Program-made: the position numbers and the translations under genes | Shown: piece after piece, positions 33,066-41,466 of the stretch | Position numbering within the stretch: the first letter of the stretch is position 1 | Layout: each line of letters begins with the position of its first letter | Notes under the pieces: model-generated | The model's database searches: none | The model's input: the letters and a program-made list of their open reading frames with translations, nothing else | What the model was told of the DNA's origin: nothing | Assembly (NCBI RefSeq): GCF_016863015.1 | Contig: NZ_BOOB01000046.1 | Location: 62,001 to 126,000, forward strand | Source of the DNA: Microbispora amethystogenes | GTDB taxonomy: Bacteria > Actinomycetota > Actinomycetes > Streptosporangiales > Streptosporangiaceae | Length of the DNA stretch: 64,000 bases | Direction of reading: 5' to 3'

Positions 33066-36000
33066 GCGCCTGGCAGGAGGTGCGCGATCTCGTCACCGCG
33101 CGTGAGACGAAGAAGCTGGCCGACCGTGTGATCGCCCTCACCGAGGCCGAGCGTGCCGAGGTGGCGAGACGGCTGCCGGGCTTCCTCAAGGAGATGCGGG
33201 ACACCGCCGCGGGGATGGCCCGGGAGAGCCAGGAGGCCGACGACCGCGACGCCCTGAACGGCTTCGACGACGCGTGGCTCGCCTGGGAGCGCCGCCGGAC
33301 GGTGCGGAACGCCCTCGCCGAGTTCGGCGCGCCCCTGCGGATCGCGGGCGCGGGGACGATCTCCGGGCCCGCCGCCGCGGCGGCCTGGCTGACCCGCCGC
33401 GAGCTCTACCCCGAGTGGGGTCCGGCTCCGGACCCGGCCGAAGTGGTCCGCGTGCTGGTCACCCGGCCGGCCGAGTGGCAGGCCGACGTGGCGGGCCGGC
33501 TCGCCGGGAAGATCCGCAGGGCGAACGACGACCGGGTCGCCCCGCTGGTGCTCGCGCTGCTGCGGGCCTCGGGTGTGACGCCGCCGTCGCACGATCCGCT
33601 CGTGGTCGCGTGGCTGACCGGCCCGGCGCTGGACGGCGATCCGCTGCTCGGCCCGCTGCTGCCGCGGATCTTCGAGGCCGAGGGCGCGGGCCGCGCCCTG
33701 CGTGCGGAACGGCTCACGCCGTCGCCCACACCGTGGCTCTCCCTGATCCGGCGGCTCCTGGACGCCGGGCGCGTGTCGCGGGCCGAACTCCTGGACGGCT
33801 GCGTGAGCCGGTTCCTGCGCGGGGGCGACGCCGCGGACCTGCGCTTCTTCGTACGACTGCACGAAATGGTCGACCCGGTGCCACAGGAGGCGGCCGAACG
33901 GGCCCGGGACTACCTGCGGCTGCTCCCCGCCGCCCCCGGCCCGGTCGCCGAGCTGGCCCTGGCCCAGATCAGCCGCACCGGCCCCCACGACGACGCCGAC
34001 GTGCAGGAGGCGATCGAGGCGCTGACCTTCAGGCCGGAGGCCAAGCTGGCCCGCGCCGGCCTGAGCCGGCTGGACCAGGAGGTGCGGCAGCGGCCCGCAC
34101 GCGCCGGGGAGCTGGCTCCCGCGCTCGTCACGGCGCTCGCTCACGCTTCCGATGACGTACGGCGGCGAGCCGTCCGGATCGCGCTCAGGCACGCCACCGC
34201 GCTGGGCGCGGACGCCGAGCTGATCGCCGGCGCGGTCCCGCTGCTGCCGGCCGATCTCGGCCGGGAACTCGCCGCCGTGTTCGGGGGCGAGGTCACGGCC
34301 GAGGGAACGCCTGAGCCGTTCGCTCCCGCGCCGCTGCCCGTCCTCCCAGAACCGGGCCCGTTCCCCGCACCGGCGGTGGATCAGACCACGGGGGATCTCC
34401 ACGGGTGGATGGCGTGCGAGCAGTGGCTCGCCGGTTTCGTCGAGCGGGTGGGCAGGGACCGCGCGGCCCTGCGCGGGAGGCTCACCCCCGTCTTCCAGAA
34501 CTCCTTTCCCTATCTGTACGACATGGAGCGCTGGCTCGATCCGGGTGCCTGGATCGCCGCCCTGGCGAAGGAGGTGATCGCTCCCGGTACGGATCCCGGC
34601 GTGCCCGATCCCGAGCCCGTCGATCCCTGGGCGGGGTCGAGCTTCTCCGTACGCGTCACGGCCGTGCCGCCCGAGGATGCCGACGACCACGAGCCCGGGC
34701 CGGTGGACGAGGCCGGGCCGGAAGGCGAAGACGACTCGGAGGAGGGGGCCGTGCCCGGGCAGGCCTTCGGCGACCTGCCAGAGCACGTCCGGGAGGAGAT
34801 CTTCCGCCAGATGCTCGAGATCGGGGTCTCCGCCGATCGGGTGGCGGCGATGCGCGACGGCCTGCCCGAGCTTCCCTCGCACCCCGGCGACCCCGACTTC
34901 CAGGTGTGGATCACGTACTCGGGCTTCCGGCCGCTGTTCGGCGAGCCGGAGGAGCCGGACCCCGCGGTGGAGTTCCGCCGGCGGAACCGGCTGCCGGAAC
35001 CCATGCAGGTCTCCACGCCGCACAGGTTCCTGCTGCACCGGCTCAGCGAGATCTACCGGGCGCTGAGAGAAGGGACGTTGCCACCGGTCCTGCTGGCGAC
35101 GCCGACGGTGATGACCGGGCACCTCGACCCCGGCGTGCTGGTGGACCGGCTGGAGCTGTGCGCCGCCGCGGGCGCGGAACCGCTGCCGGCCGACCTGCAG
35201 CAGGCGTTGCTGCGGCTGCCGAGGGGAGCGCACCCCCTCGCCGCCGAACGCGCCGGGCGCGTGCGATCACAGGCGGCGCCGGCCGTCGCCGCCTGGCTCG
35301 CCCGGGGCGGCCTGCCCGATCCGGAGGCGGGCCTGAAGTGGGGTTACCTCGAGGGCGGGGACGAGCACCTGTTCGAGGAGCGCGACCCGGGGCACAACGG
35401 GCAGGTGCGGCTGGTGCCGGTCTTGCGAGCGGAGCCGACCGGGCACCACCTCATCGACGAACTGCTGAGCGCGCCGCCGAAGTGGCGGTGGGAGGATCAC
35501 GGCCACGTGATGGGCTGGTGGCCGTCGATCCTGCCGTCGCACCGTGAGGTCGTCTCGGTCCACTATCTACCCCACCTGCTCTACCAGTGGAATCAGCCGG
35601 GGGTCTGTCCGGCGTACCTGGAGGCCGTGGCGGACGCCGACGGCCCGCTCGGGGAGGCGACCGCGCTCATCCTGGCCTACTTCCTGGCCGAGCGCCGGCC
35701 GGACCCGGTTCCGGTGCTGCTGCGGATGACGAGCCGGGGAGACCTGCCCGCCGGGGCGATCGGCCGTCAGCTCGCACTGCTGATCCGCCGCACCTGGTTC
35801 GAGACCCGGCCGGTGCTGGCATCCCTGCGGGAGGCCGCGCATCAGGGAGCGCACGAGCAGGTCTGGGAGATCGTACGGGCTCTGCTGCCGGATCTGCTGC
35901 CCTCCGCCGGAGGGCGGCCGAACGTCACGCACACCGAGGCGGTGACGTTCGCGGCCGACGTGGCCGCCTGGGTGGGAGCCCGCGGCGAGATCCCGGCCGT

Positions 36001-36088
36001 GTCGGCGCACGCCGCCACCGGCAGGGCGAGCCGGGGAAGCCGCTTCGCCCGCGAGTGCGCGCGCCTGTGTGACCTGCTCACCGGATGA
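33062..36088 (+). CDS. large DUF6493-like (MolR/YehI-related) helical-repeat protein
   Basis: 1008 residues from the ATG at 33062 overlapping the SWIM stop as ATGA. Almost entirely alpha-helical: the N-terminal 90 residues (LADRVIALTEAERAEVARRL) precede HEAT-like repeats to about residue 410, a Pro-rich break, then a Trp-rich C-terminal region (WMACEQWLAGFVERV, HHLIDELLSAPPKWRWEDHG, VMGWWPSILP). The SWIM plus large helical protein pair matches the SWIM/DUF6493 neighbours seen in actinomycetes, and resembles yehQ/yehI. Those loci often also encode a MoxR-type AAA+ ATPase and a VWA protein; neither is present here. The family assignment is from memory of the pattern and is moderate. Confidence 0.7.
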   Translation: MSAWQEVRDLVTARETKKLADRVIALTEAERAEVARRLPGFLKEMRDTAAGMARESQEADDRDALNGFDDAWLAWERRRTVRNALAEFGAPLRIAGAGTISGPAAAAAWLTRRELYPEWGPAPDPAEVVRVLVTRPAEWQADVAGRLAGKIRRANDDRVAPLVLALLRASGVTPPSHDPLVVAWLTGPALDGDPLLGPLLPRIFEAEGAGRALRAERLTPSPTPWLSLIRRLLDAGRVSRAELLDGCVSRFLRGGDAADLRFFVRLHEMVDPVPQEAAERARDYLRLLPAAPGPVAELALAQISRTGPHDDADVQEAIEALTFRPEAKLARAGLSRLDQEVRQRPARAGELAPALVTALAHASDDVRRRAVRIALRHATALGADAELIAGAVPLLPADLGRELAAVFGGEVTAEGTPEPFAPAPLPVLPEPGPFPAPAVDQTTGDLHGWMACEQWLAGFVERVGRDRAALRGRLTPVFQNSFPYLYDMERWLDPGAWIAALAKEVIAPGTDPGVPDPEPVDPWAGSSFSVRVTAVPPEDADDHEPGPVDEAGPEGEDDSEEGAVPGQAFGDLPEHVREEIFRQMLEIGVSADRVAAMRDGLPELPSHPGDPDFQVWITYSGFRPLFGEPEEPDPAVEFRRRNRLPEPMQVSTPHRFLLHRLSEIYRALREGTLPPVLLATPTVMTGHLDPGVLVDRLELCAAAGAEPLPADLQQALLRLPRGAHPLAAERAGRVRSQAAPAVAAWLARGGLPDPEAGLKWGYLEGGDEHLFEERDPGHNGQVRLVPVLRAEPTGHHLIDELLSAPPKWRWEDHGHVMGWWPSILPSHREVVSVHYLPHLLYQWNQPGVCPAYLEAVADADGPLGEATALILAYFLAERRPDPVPVLLRMTSRGDLPAGAIGRQLALLIRRTWFETRPVLASLREAAHQGAHEQVWEIVRALLPDLLPSAGGRPNVTHTEAVTFAADVAAWVGARGEIPAVSAHAATGRASRGSRFARECARLCDLLTG

Positions 36089-36188
36089 CGCGAGACACCC
36101 CGCTCGCCGCGTACGCCGGGCGGAGGCGAACGCCAGGTGCCGTGACCCCTGGCCGCGGGCGCTGTCGTCTACCGGTGAGCCGGGCGGA

Positions 36189-36968
36189 TCACTTGCACTG
36201 CTCCAGCATCGCGTCCTTGTCGGCGGAGGTCACCGGGAGGTCGTACTTGAGGGCGACCTGGGCGAACCGCACGGCGTAGGAGCAGCGGATGTCGCGGCGG
36301 GGCGGCAGCCAGGTGGCCGGGCCGGAGTCGCCCTTGGAGCCGTTGGTGGAGCCGTCCACGGGCATGAGGTTGAGCGGGTCGTTGGCGATCTGCTTGCGCT
36401 TGCTCTCGCTCCACCGCGACGCGCCCATCTGCCAGTCGTACGACAGGGGCATGACGTGGTCGATCTGGACCTTCGAGGCCTCCGACTTGCTCCAGTCGAT
36501 CTTCTTGCCGGTGTACGGGTCGTACAGCTTCATGGTGACGATGACGCAGTTCGACCCGCCGCGGTACTCGATGTTCTCGCCGTCCCGCTTGAGCATGTCG
36601 TTGCGGGTGTCGCAGCCGTTGCGCCCCCAGGGGATGCCGTCCACGTTGTCGGCCCAGGCGTAGCCGAACTTCTCCCGGTCGTAGCCGGTCTTCGCGCCGC
36701 GGCCCTTCGTCGCCACCTTGCCGATGAGGTCGCGGGCCTTCGCCCGGTCCTTGTCCGCGGTGAGGGCCATCAGCCCGGGGCCGGTGCCGTCGGGGTTGTC
36801 GAGCGGGTTGACGCCGCGGTCCTCGCCCGATCCGCCGCTTCCGCCGTTCTGGCCGCCGCCGTTCTGGCCCGCGGGCTCCGCGGCGAGATCGCCTATCCGC
36901 CCGCATCCCGTCAGCAACGCCAGCGCCGCCGCGGTAGCGGCGATCAATCGGGTACCTCGCCCGCTCAA
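36189..36968 (-). CDS. secreted lipoprotein HNH endonuclease (DUF1524-type)
   Basis: 259 residues from a TTG at 36966-36968 preceded by AGGGGTAGC. This start gives a clean lipoprotein signal, MSGRGTRLIAATAAALALL ending at TGC. The open frame continues upstream into AT-rich sequence to 37037, but that would put an improbable hydrophobic stretch before the signal. After a Gly/Asn linker, the nuclease domain shows VQIDHVMPLSYDWQMGASRW (HNH first His) and NDPLNLMPVDGSTNGSKGD (Asn and following residues), as in actinobacterial HNH/DUF1524 secreted nucleases. It probably degrades extracellular nucleic acid. A predicted nuclease and a comEC/comEA set occur in the same window, but 30 kb apart. Confidence 0.83.
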   Translation of the reverse strand: MSGRGTRLIAATAAALALLTGCGRIGDLAAEPAGQNGGGQNGGSGGSGEDRGVNPLDNPDGTGPGLMALTADKDRAKARDLIGKVATKGRGAKTGYDREKFGYAWADNVDGIPWGRNGCDTRNDMLKRDGENIEYRGGSNCVIVTMKLYDPYTGKKIDWSKSEASKVQIDHVMPLSYDWQMGASRWSESKRKQIANDPLNLMPVDGSTNGSKGDSGPATWLPPRRDIRCSYAVRFAQVALKYDLPVTSADKDAMLEQCK

Positions 36969-37040
36969 AGCTACCCCTAAGTAAAGAAATATCTGAAATA
37001 TCCCACCCAGGTATAGCAAAGTGTAAAAAGCTGGCAAAGG
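36969..37040 (-). promoter_or_regulatory. AT-rich promoter region of the HNH nuclease gene
   Basis: About 70 bases rich in A and T, in strong contrast to the flanks. On the minus strand it contains TTTTTACACTTTGC followed by GGGATATTTC and then the AGGGG ribosome-binding site. TTTACA and GATATT are plausible -35 and -10 elements with a slightly long spacer. The base composition shift is certain; exact promoter boxes are a guess. Confidence 0.4.
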
Positions 37041-37133
37041 AGGCGCGCCTAGAGATCTACACGGGCGGCCGGGGCCATGCGACGGCAGCAGAGGGCCTCA
37101 TTGGCATTCGGTGCGATCAGGCGGCAGCGTCGG

Positions 37134-37988
37134 TCAAAGCTGTAGTGACTGGGTGCCCAGGACGATGGCGAGGGCCAGGCGGTCGGCGTCCTCGGTGCCG
37201 GGCTCGGCGGTGTAGACGGTGATGCGCAGGTCGTCCAGGGCGACGAACAGCGTGTCGCAGTCGAGGGTGATCGGGCCGGCCGCCGGGTGGTCGACGGTCT
37301 TCCGCCGGGACGTGTCGGTCGAGGGCGGCGGGGCCGGGGCGTCCCAGAGTTCGGCGAAGCGCGGGCTGCCGGAGGTCAGGTCGATGATCAAACGTCGCAG
37401 GGTACGGTCGGCGGGGTAGCGCGAGGCCGTCAGGCGCAGGTCGGCCACGAGCCGGGCTTCGTGCACGGCCTGCTCCTGCGGGGTGTGCACCACCCGCGAG
37501 GGCAGGCGTGCGACGTTGCGCCAGACGGCGTTGCGTTCCAGGCCGCGCCAGCTGGTCGTCTCGCCCATGAGCGCGTCGTAGGGCTCGTTGGCCAGCACGA
37601 GGGTCCAGCTGGCGTCGTACACGACGACCGGGGTGTGCGACAGCCGGTCGAGCAGGCGTTGCACGCTCGGGGCGACGCGCGACGGCACGATGTCCGGGCC
37701 GGGCGCGGCATGCCCGGCCAGCCGGTAGAGCAGGTCGCGTTCGGCGTCGGGCAGGCGCAGCGCTCGGGCCAGCGATTCCACGACTTGCGCCGACGGCGCG
37801 GTCGCGCGCCCCTGCTCCAGGCGGGTCAGGTAGTCGGCCGAGATGCCGGCGAGCGCGGCCAGTTCCTCGCGGCGCAACCCGCTGGCCCGCCGCCGGCGGC
37901 CCACCCGCACGCCCACGGCCTCGGGCGCCACCCGGTCGCGCCAGCGGCGCACCGTCCGGCCGAACTCCCACGTTTCCACACCTTGCAT
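37134..37988 (-). CDS. XRE-type helix-turn-helix regulator with MmyB-like PAS domain
   Basis: 284 residues from the ATG at 37986-37988. The helix-turn-helix spans about 25-80, with LRREELAALAGISADYLTRL then EQGRATAPSAQVVESLARAL. The C-terminal domain from about residue 110 (HTPVVVYDASWTLVLANEPY; LRRLIIDLTSGSPRFAELWD) is the MmyB-like ligand-binding PAS fold common in actinobacteria, which can bind fatty-acid-like ligands. It is divergent from an SDR gene 93 bases away, the most frequent context for this family, so it most likely represses that gene and itself. The specific ligand cannot be inferred. Confidence 0.88.
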   Translation of the reverse strand: MQGVETWEFGRTVRRWRDRVAPEAVGVRVGRRRRASGLRREELAALAGISADYLTRLEQGRATAPSAQVVESLARALRLPDAERDLLYRLAGHAAPGPDIVPSRVAPSVQRLLDRLSHTPVVVYDASWTLVLANEPYDALMGETTSWRGLERNAVWRNVARLPSRVVHTPQEQAVHEARLVADLRLTASRYPADRTLRRLIIDLTSGSPRFAELWDAPAPPPSTDTSRRKTVDHPAAGPITLDCDTLFVALDDLRITVYTAEPGTEDADRLALAIVLGTQSLQL

Positions 37989-38081
37989 TCTGCGGGCATC
38001 CGCACGGGTTGTCCTGGCCCTGGCAGTCCTACGAAAACCGGACGGCTGCCTACGGCCCGATCGGTCCCGCAGGCTGGCACC

Positions 38082-39026
38082 ATGACCGAACCCGGAACCG
38101 TTCTGATCACCGGCCCGACCCGCAACCTGGGCCGTCACGCCACGCTGGCCATGGCCGGCCGCCCGGAGGGGCGGCAACCTGACCTGCTGCTGGTGGGCCG
38201 CGCCGGGCGGGACCTGACGGCGGTCGCCGGTGAGGCCCGTGCGCGCGGCGCCAACGTCCGCGAGATCGGCTGCGACCTGTCGCGTCTGGCCGACGTCCGT
38301 GCCGCCGCGGCCACCGTGCGGAACCTGCTCGCCACCGGCGTCGTACGGCCGCTGCGCGCGCTCGTCGCCAACGCCGGAACCATGTCGAGCGACACCCGGC
38401 GGGCCTCGTCCGACGGCTACGAGCTGACCTTCGCCGTCAACTACCTCGCCCACGCCCAACTCATCGGCGACCTGCTCGGTTCGTTCACCGCGCCGGCGCG
38501 GGTCGTGCTGCTCGGCTCGAACACCTATCACGCCAACTTCTGGCGCAAGCTGCTCCGCGTGCCCGAGGCCCAGTGGGCCGATCCCGTCGAGCTCGCCCGC
38601 CCGGCCACCGGTGAGCGGGCCTCGGGCCTGGCCGCGTCCGGTCTCGCCTACTCCAACGCCAAGCTGGCGATCCTGTACTACGCCCATGAGCTGCAGCGTC
38701 GCGTCGGCGCCGGGATCAACGTGTCGGTGTTCGAACCGGGCTGGATGCCCGGCACCGCGCTGGGCCGTGGCGCCCCCCAGGCGTTTCAGGCGATGAGCCG
38801 CGCCCTGGGCCGGGTACCCGGCGTGTCGAAGCCGCGACGCTCGGGGCCGCTGCTGGCCGCGATGACCCTCGACGACGAGTGGGCGCACCTGCGCGGGGGC
38901 GCGTTCGTGGTGAAAACCAAGCTGACCGAGGTACGGCCAGTCGCTCACGATCGCGACCGGGAGCGGCGCCTGTGGGAGGCGACCACAGAGTTGCTGGAAC
39001 AGGCGGGCGAGATCGTTCAGGGTTGA
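38082..39026 (+). CDS. SDR family NAD(P)-dependent oxidoreductase
   Basis: 314 residues from the ATG at 38082. The Rossmann motif VLITGPTRNLGRHATLAM (7-24) is a slightly atypical TGxxxxxG with Asn. LVANAGTMSS is the NAG motif, and the catalytic Tyr-Lys pair is YSNAK, with a preceding Ser in LLGSNTYHANFW. Residues 150-185 form an insertion (WRKLLRVPEAQWADPVELAR) typical of extended light-dependent protochlorophyllide-reductase-like SDRs. Divergent from the MmyB-type regulator, which probably controls it. The substrate is unknown. Confidence 0.9.
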   Translation: MTEPGTVLITGPTRNLGRHATLAMAGRPEGRQPDLLLVGRAGRDLTAVAGEARARGANVREIGCDLSRLADVRAAAATVRNLLATGVVRPLRALVANAGTMSSDTRRASSDGYELTFAVNYLAHAQLIGDLLGSFTAPARVVLLGSNTYHANFWRKLLRVPEAQWADPVELARPATGERASGLAASGLAYSNAKLAILYYAHELQRRVGAGINVSVFEPGWMPGTALGRGAPQAFQAMSRALGRVPGVSKPRRSGPLLAAMTLDDEWAHLRGGAFVVKTKLTEVRPVAHDRDRERRLWEATTELLEQAGEIVQG

Positions 39027-39102
39027 CGAGGCGCGGGCGCGAGTGCGCAAGGAGCACGGGGTTGAGGACCCCAGGAACAGCTGTCACCCATGTCTTGGGA
39101 CC

Positions 39103-39119
39103 GGAGTGTCAAGCACTCC
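39103..39119 (+). terminator. small hairpin downstream of the SDR gene
   Basis: GGAGTG (39103-39108) and CACTCC (39114-39119) form a perfect 6-bp stem with a 5-base loop, 77 bases past the SDR stop. There is no T tract, so termination is uncertain. The rest of the 315-base convergent gap 39027-39341 holds no recognisable gene, only this hairpin and the stronger one at 39297-39319. Confidence 0.3.
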
Positions 39120-39296
39120 CGGGACACGACAATGGCCCGCTATGGGTGACCGAGGTTAGGTCGAGTGAACGCCTCGCGCTCGTCCGGCGGGGTCCGTAGC
39201 TCCGGTCAGGGCAACGGGATGGGGCGGCCGGCGTCGGCTGCCTCGGCGAATGCGCGAAGCCGCTCGGGAGCGGGGAGCGGCGAGCGGAACGACGAA

Positions 39297-39319
39297 GGGC
39301 GCGGCATCGCGCCGCGCCC
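39297..39319 (-). terminator. terminator hairpin of the betaine-type ABC operon
   Basis: GGGCGCGGC (39297-39305) and GCCGCGCCC (39311-39319) form a perfect 9-bp GC stem with a 5-base loop. On the minus strand it lies 22 bases after the stop of the last binding-protein gene and is followed by TTCGTCGTTC. A weak T tail is normal for high-GC actinobacterial terminators. Confidence 0.6.
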
Positions 39320-39341
39320 CTCGATCAGATGGTCGCAAGGA

Positions 39342-40301
39342 TCAGGTGGGGATCCAGTCCTGCCAGACGATCTTGTTGGCCTCGACCCACTTCCGGGCGG
39401 CGTTCTCGGCGCTCATCTTGTTCTCCGCCATGTCGAAGGCGACGGCGTTCTGGTCGTCGTTGGTCCAGACGAAGTTCTTGATCAGTTCGTACGCCTTGCC
39501 GCCGCTCTTGGCGAACTTCACGCTGACGATCTTGTCCAGCAGGTACGGCGGGTAGTCGCACTTGACCGTCTTGACGTCGGCGTCGCACCCGATCGCGTAC
39601 GGCGGAAGGTTGATCTTGACGAGCTTGAGCTGGTTGAACAGCCACTGGGGCTCGTAGAAGTACATGAGCAGCGGGGTCTCGTTCTCGGTGGCCTTGCGGG
39701 CCGCCGCGATCAGCGCGTCCTCGCTGCCGGAGTAGACCACCTTGTACGGCAGGTGCAGGTTCCTGATCAGCGCCTCGTCGTTGGTCACGAAGGACTTGTC
39801 ACCGGCGAGGTACTGCCCCAGGTTGCCGCTCTTGTCGGTCTTGAACAGGTCCTTGTACTTGACCAGGTTGTGCCAGTCGGTGATGTCCGGATACTTCTTG
39901 ACCATCCACTCGGGGACATACCACCCGATGACGCCCTTGTTGCCGTTCTCCCCCGCCGTGACGGCGACCTTCTTCTGCTCGATGAACTCCTTCTTCAGCT
40001 CAGGATGGGCCCAGTTCTCGAGGACCACGTCGACCGTGCCCTTCTCGAAGCCCTTCCAGGAGTCCGCCTCGCCGCTCTCGATCTTCTCCACCTTGTAGCC
40101 GAGCTCGTGCTCCAGGAGGTAGTCGACGACCGCCGCGCTGGCCTCGTAGCCGATCCAGGGGTTGATCGCCATCCTCACCGTCTTCGAGCCGCCCGCCGCT
40201 CCCGCTCCGGCGGCGTCCGAACTCCCACTCGAACTCCCGCCGCTGCAGGCGGTCATGACCAGCGCGAGCGACAGCACGCCGGTAAGGAGACGGATCCTCA
40301 T
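39342..40301 (-). CDS. glycine-betaine/choline-type ABC transporter substrate-binding lipoprotein, copy 1
   Basis: 319 residues from the ATG at 40299-40301, with GAGG six bases upstream; an ATG four codons earlier is possible. Signal and lipobox are MRIRLLTGVLSLALVMTAC. The mature protein is an OpuAC/ProX-type binding protein: MAINPWIGYEASAAVVDYLL, GTVDVVLENWAHPELK, NKGVIGWYVPEWMVKKYPDI, and MYFYEPQWLFNQLKLVKINL with aromatic residues suited to a quaternary-ammonium cage. Closely related in sequence to the next gene (40486-41466), clearly a tandem duplicate. It is separated from that copy by a 28-bp palindrome, which could reduce its expression or give it a separate mRNA end. Confidence 0.9.
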   Translation of the reverse strand: MRIRLLTGVLSLALVMTACSGGSSSGSSDAAGAGAAGGSKTVRMAINPWIGYEASAAVVDYLLEHELGYKVEKIESGEADSWKGFEKGTVDVVLENWAHPELKKEFIEQKKVAVTAGENGNKGVIGWYVPEWMVKKYPDITDWHNLVKYKDLFKTDKSGNLGQYLAGDKSFVTNDEALIRNLHLPYKVVYSGSEDALIAAARKATENETPLLMYFYEPQWLFNQLKLVKINLPPYAIGCDADVKTVKCDYPPYLLDKIVSVKFAKSGGKAYELIKNFVWTNDDQNAVAFDMAENKMSAENAARKWVEANKIVWQDWIPT

Positions 40302-40427
40302 ATCTGACCTCATCTGATGTCGTACGGGCGGCGACCGCGAGCGGTGGGGCCGCGGCGACACCGGGAGAGTATTCCACAACGGGCCGGACGGTCCGCGATC
40401 TCCGCAGATCACGGCCAGGAGGAACGT

Positions 40428-40455
40428 CCCGCGCCCCGTCCGGACGGGGCGCGGG
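40428..40455. terminator. 28-bp perfect palindrome between the two binding-protein genes
   Basis: Bases 40428-40455 are exactly self-complementary (14-bp arms, core GTCCGGAC, GC-rich). It lies 31 bases beyond the stop of the upstream binding-protein gene on the minus strand, so it can act as a terminator or attenuator between the paralogues. With no unpaired loop the RNA hairpin would open at the centre. Confidence 0.5.
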
Positions 40456-40485
40456 AGGCGGCCCTCGGGTGCTCGGACCCTCAGG

Positions 40486-41466
40486 TCACTTGGGCATCCA
40501 CGCCTGCCACTTGGCCGCGTTGGCCTCGACCCACTTCTTGGCCGCGTCCTCGGCGGACATGCCGTTGTTGGTCATGTCGTCGGCGACCGAGTTCTGGTCG
40601 TCGTTCGTCCACTGGAAGTTCTTGACGAGGTCGAACGCCTTGCCGCCGGTGTCGGCGAACTTCTTGCTCACGATCTTGTCGAGGTCGTACGGCGGGTAGT
40701 CGCAGGCGACCTTCTTGGGGTCGCTGTCGCAGCCCTCCTCCCAGACGGGGAGGTTGATCTTGACGAGCTTGACCTGGTTGAACAGCCACTGCGGCTCGTA
40801 GAAGTACATGAGCAGGGGCTTCTTCTGGTCGGTCGCCTGCTTGGCGGCCTTGATCAGCGCGGCCTCGCTGCCGGCGTACACGACCTTGTAGTCGAGCTTG
40901 AGGTTCTTGACCAGCGCCTCGTCGTTGGTGACGTAGGAGGGGTCGCCGTCGAGAAGCTGGCCCTTGCCGCCCGACTCCGAGGTCTTGAACAGGTCGGCGT
41001 ACTTGTTCAGGTTCTTGTAGTCGGTGATGTCGGGGTACTTCTGCGCCATCCACTCCGGCACGTACCAGCCGATGACACCCTTGTTGCCGGTGCTGCCCGC
41101 CTCGACGGCGACCTTCTTCTCCTCGATGTACTTCTTCTTGAGGTCCTCGTGACCCCAGTTCTCGATGACGACGTCGACGTCACCCGACTCCATGCCCTGC
41201 CAGGACGGCTCCTCGGCGAGCGTCACCTTCTCGACCTTGTAGCCGAGCTCGTGCTCCATCAGGTACGCCAGCACGGCGGCGTCGGCCTCGTAACCCACCC
41301 AGGGGTTGATGGCGATCTTGACGGTGCCGGCCGCGGACGCGGCCGCCGAGCCCGCCGCGCTCGCACTCGGGGCGGCGTTCGAGTCGTCCTCTACCTTGGC
41401 GCCTCCGCAGGCGTTCGCGGCGAGGCCGAGAGCGATGACCCCTGCGATCAGGCGTAGCTTCTTCAT
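40486..41466 (-). CDS. glycine-betaine/choline-type ABC transporter substrate-binding lipoprotein, copy 2
   Basis: 326 residues from the ATG at 41464-41466, which overlaps the permease stop as ATGA. Lipoprotein signal MKKLRLIAGVIALGLAANAC. Binding-protein motifs match copy 1: IAINPWVGYEADAAVLAYLM, GDVDVVIENWGHEDLK, NKGVIGWYVPEWMAQKYPDI, MYFYEPQWLFNQVKLVKINL. Differences concentrate in surface Lys/Glu positions and in the loop near WEEGCDSDPKKVACDY, which keeps the same two cysteines. Translational coupling to the permease marks this as the primary binding protein of the transporter; copy 1 may widen substrate range. Confidence 0.92.
   Translation of the reverse strand: MKKLRLIAGVIALGLAANACGGAKVEDDSNAAPSASAAGSAAASAAGTVKIAINPWVGYEADAAVLAYLMEHELGYKVEKVTLAEEPSWQGMESGDVDVVIENWGHEDLKKKYIEEKKVAVEAGSTGNKGVIGWYVPEWMAQKYPDITDYKNLNKYADLFKTSESGGKGQLLDGDPSYVTNDEALVKNLKLDYKVVYAGSEAALIKAAKQATDQKKPLLMYFYEPQWLFNQVKLVKINLPVWEEGCDSDPKKVACDYPPYDLDKIVSKKFADTGGKAFDLVKNFQWTNDDQNSVADDMTNNGMSAEDAAKKWVEANAAKWQAWMPK

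Noticed and set aside
30435-35233. Two minus-strand frames of over 800 codons opposite the CU044_5270, SWIM and DUF6493-like genes
   Set aside because: The sense strand has coupled genes with a zinc finger and a membrane segment; the antisense translations are Arg/His/Pro-rich with no domain.
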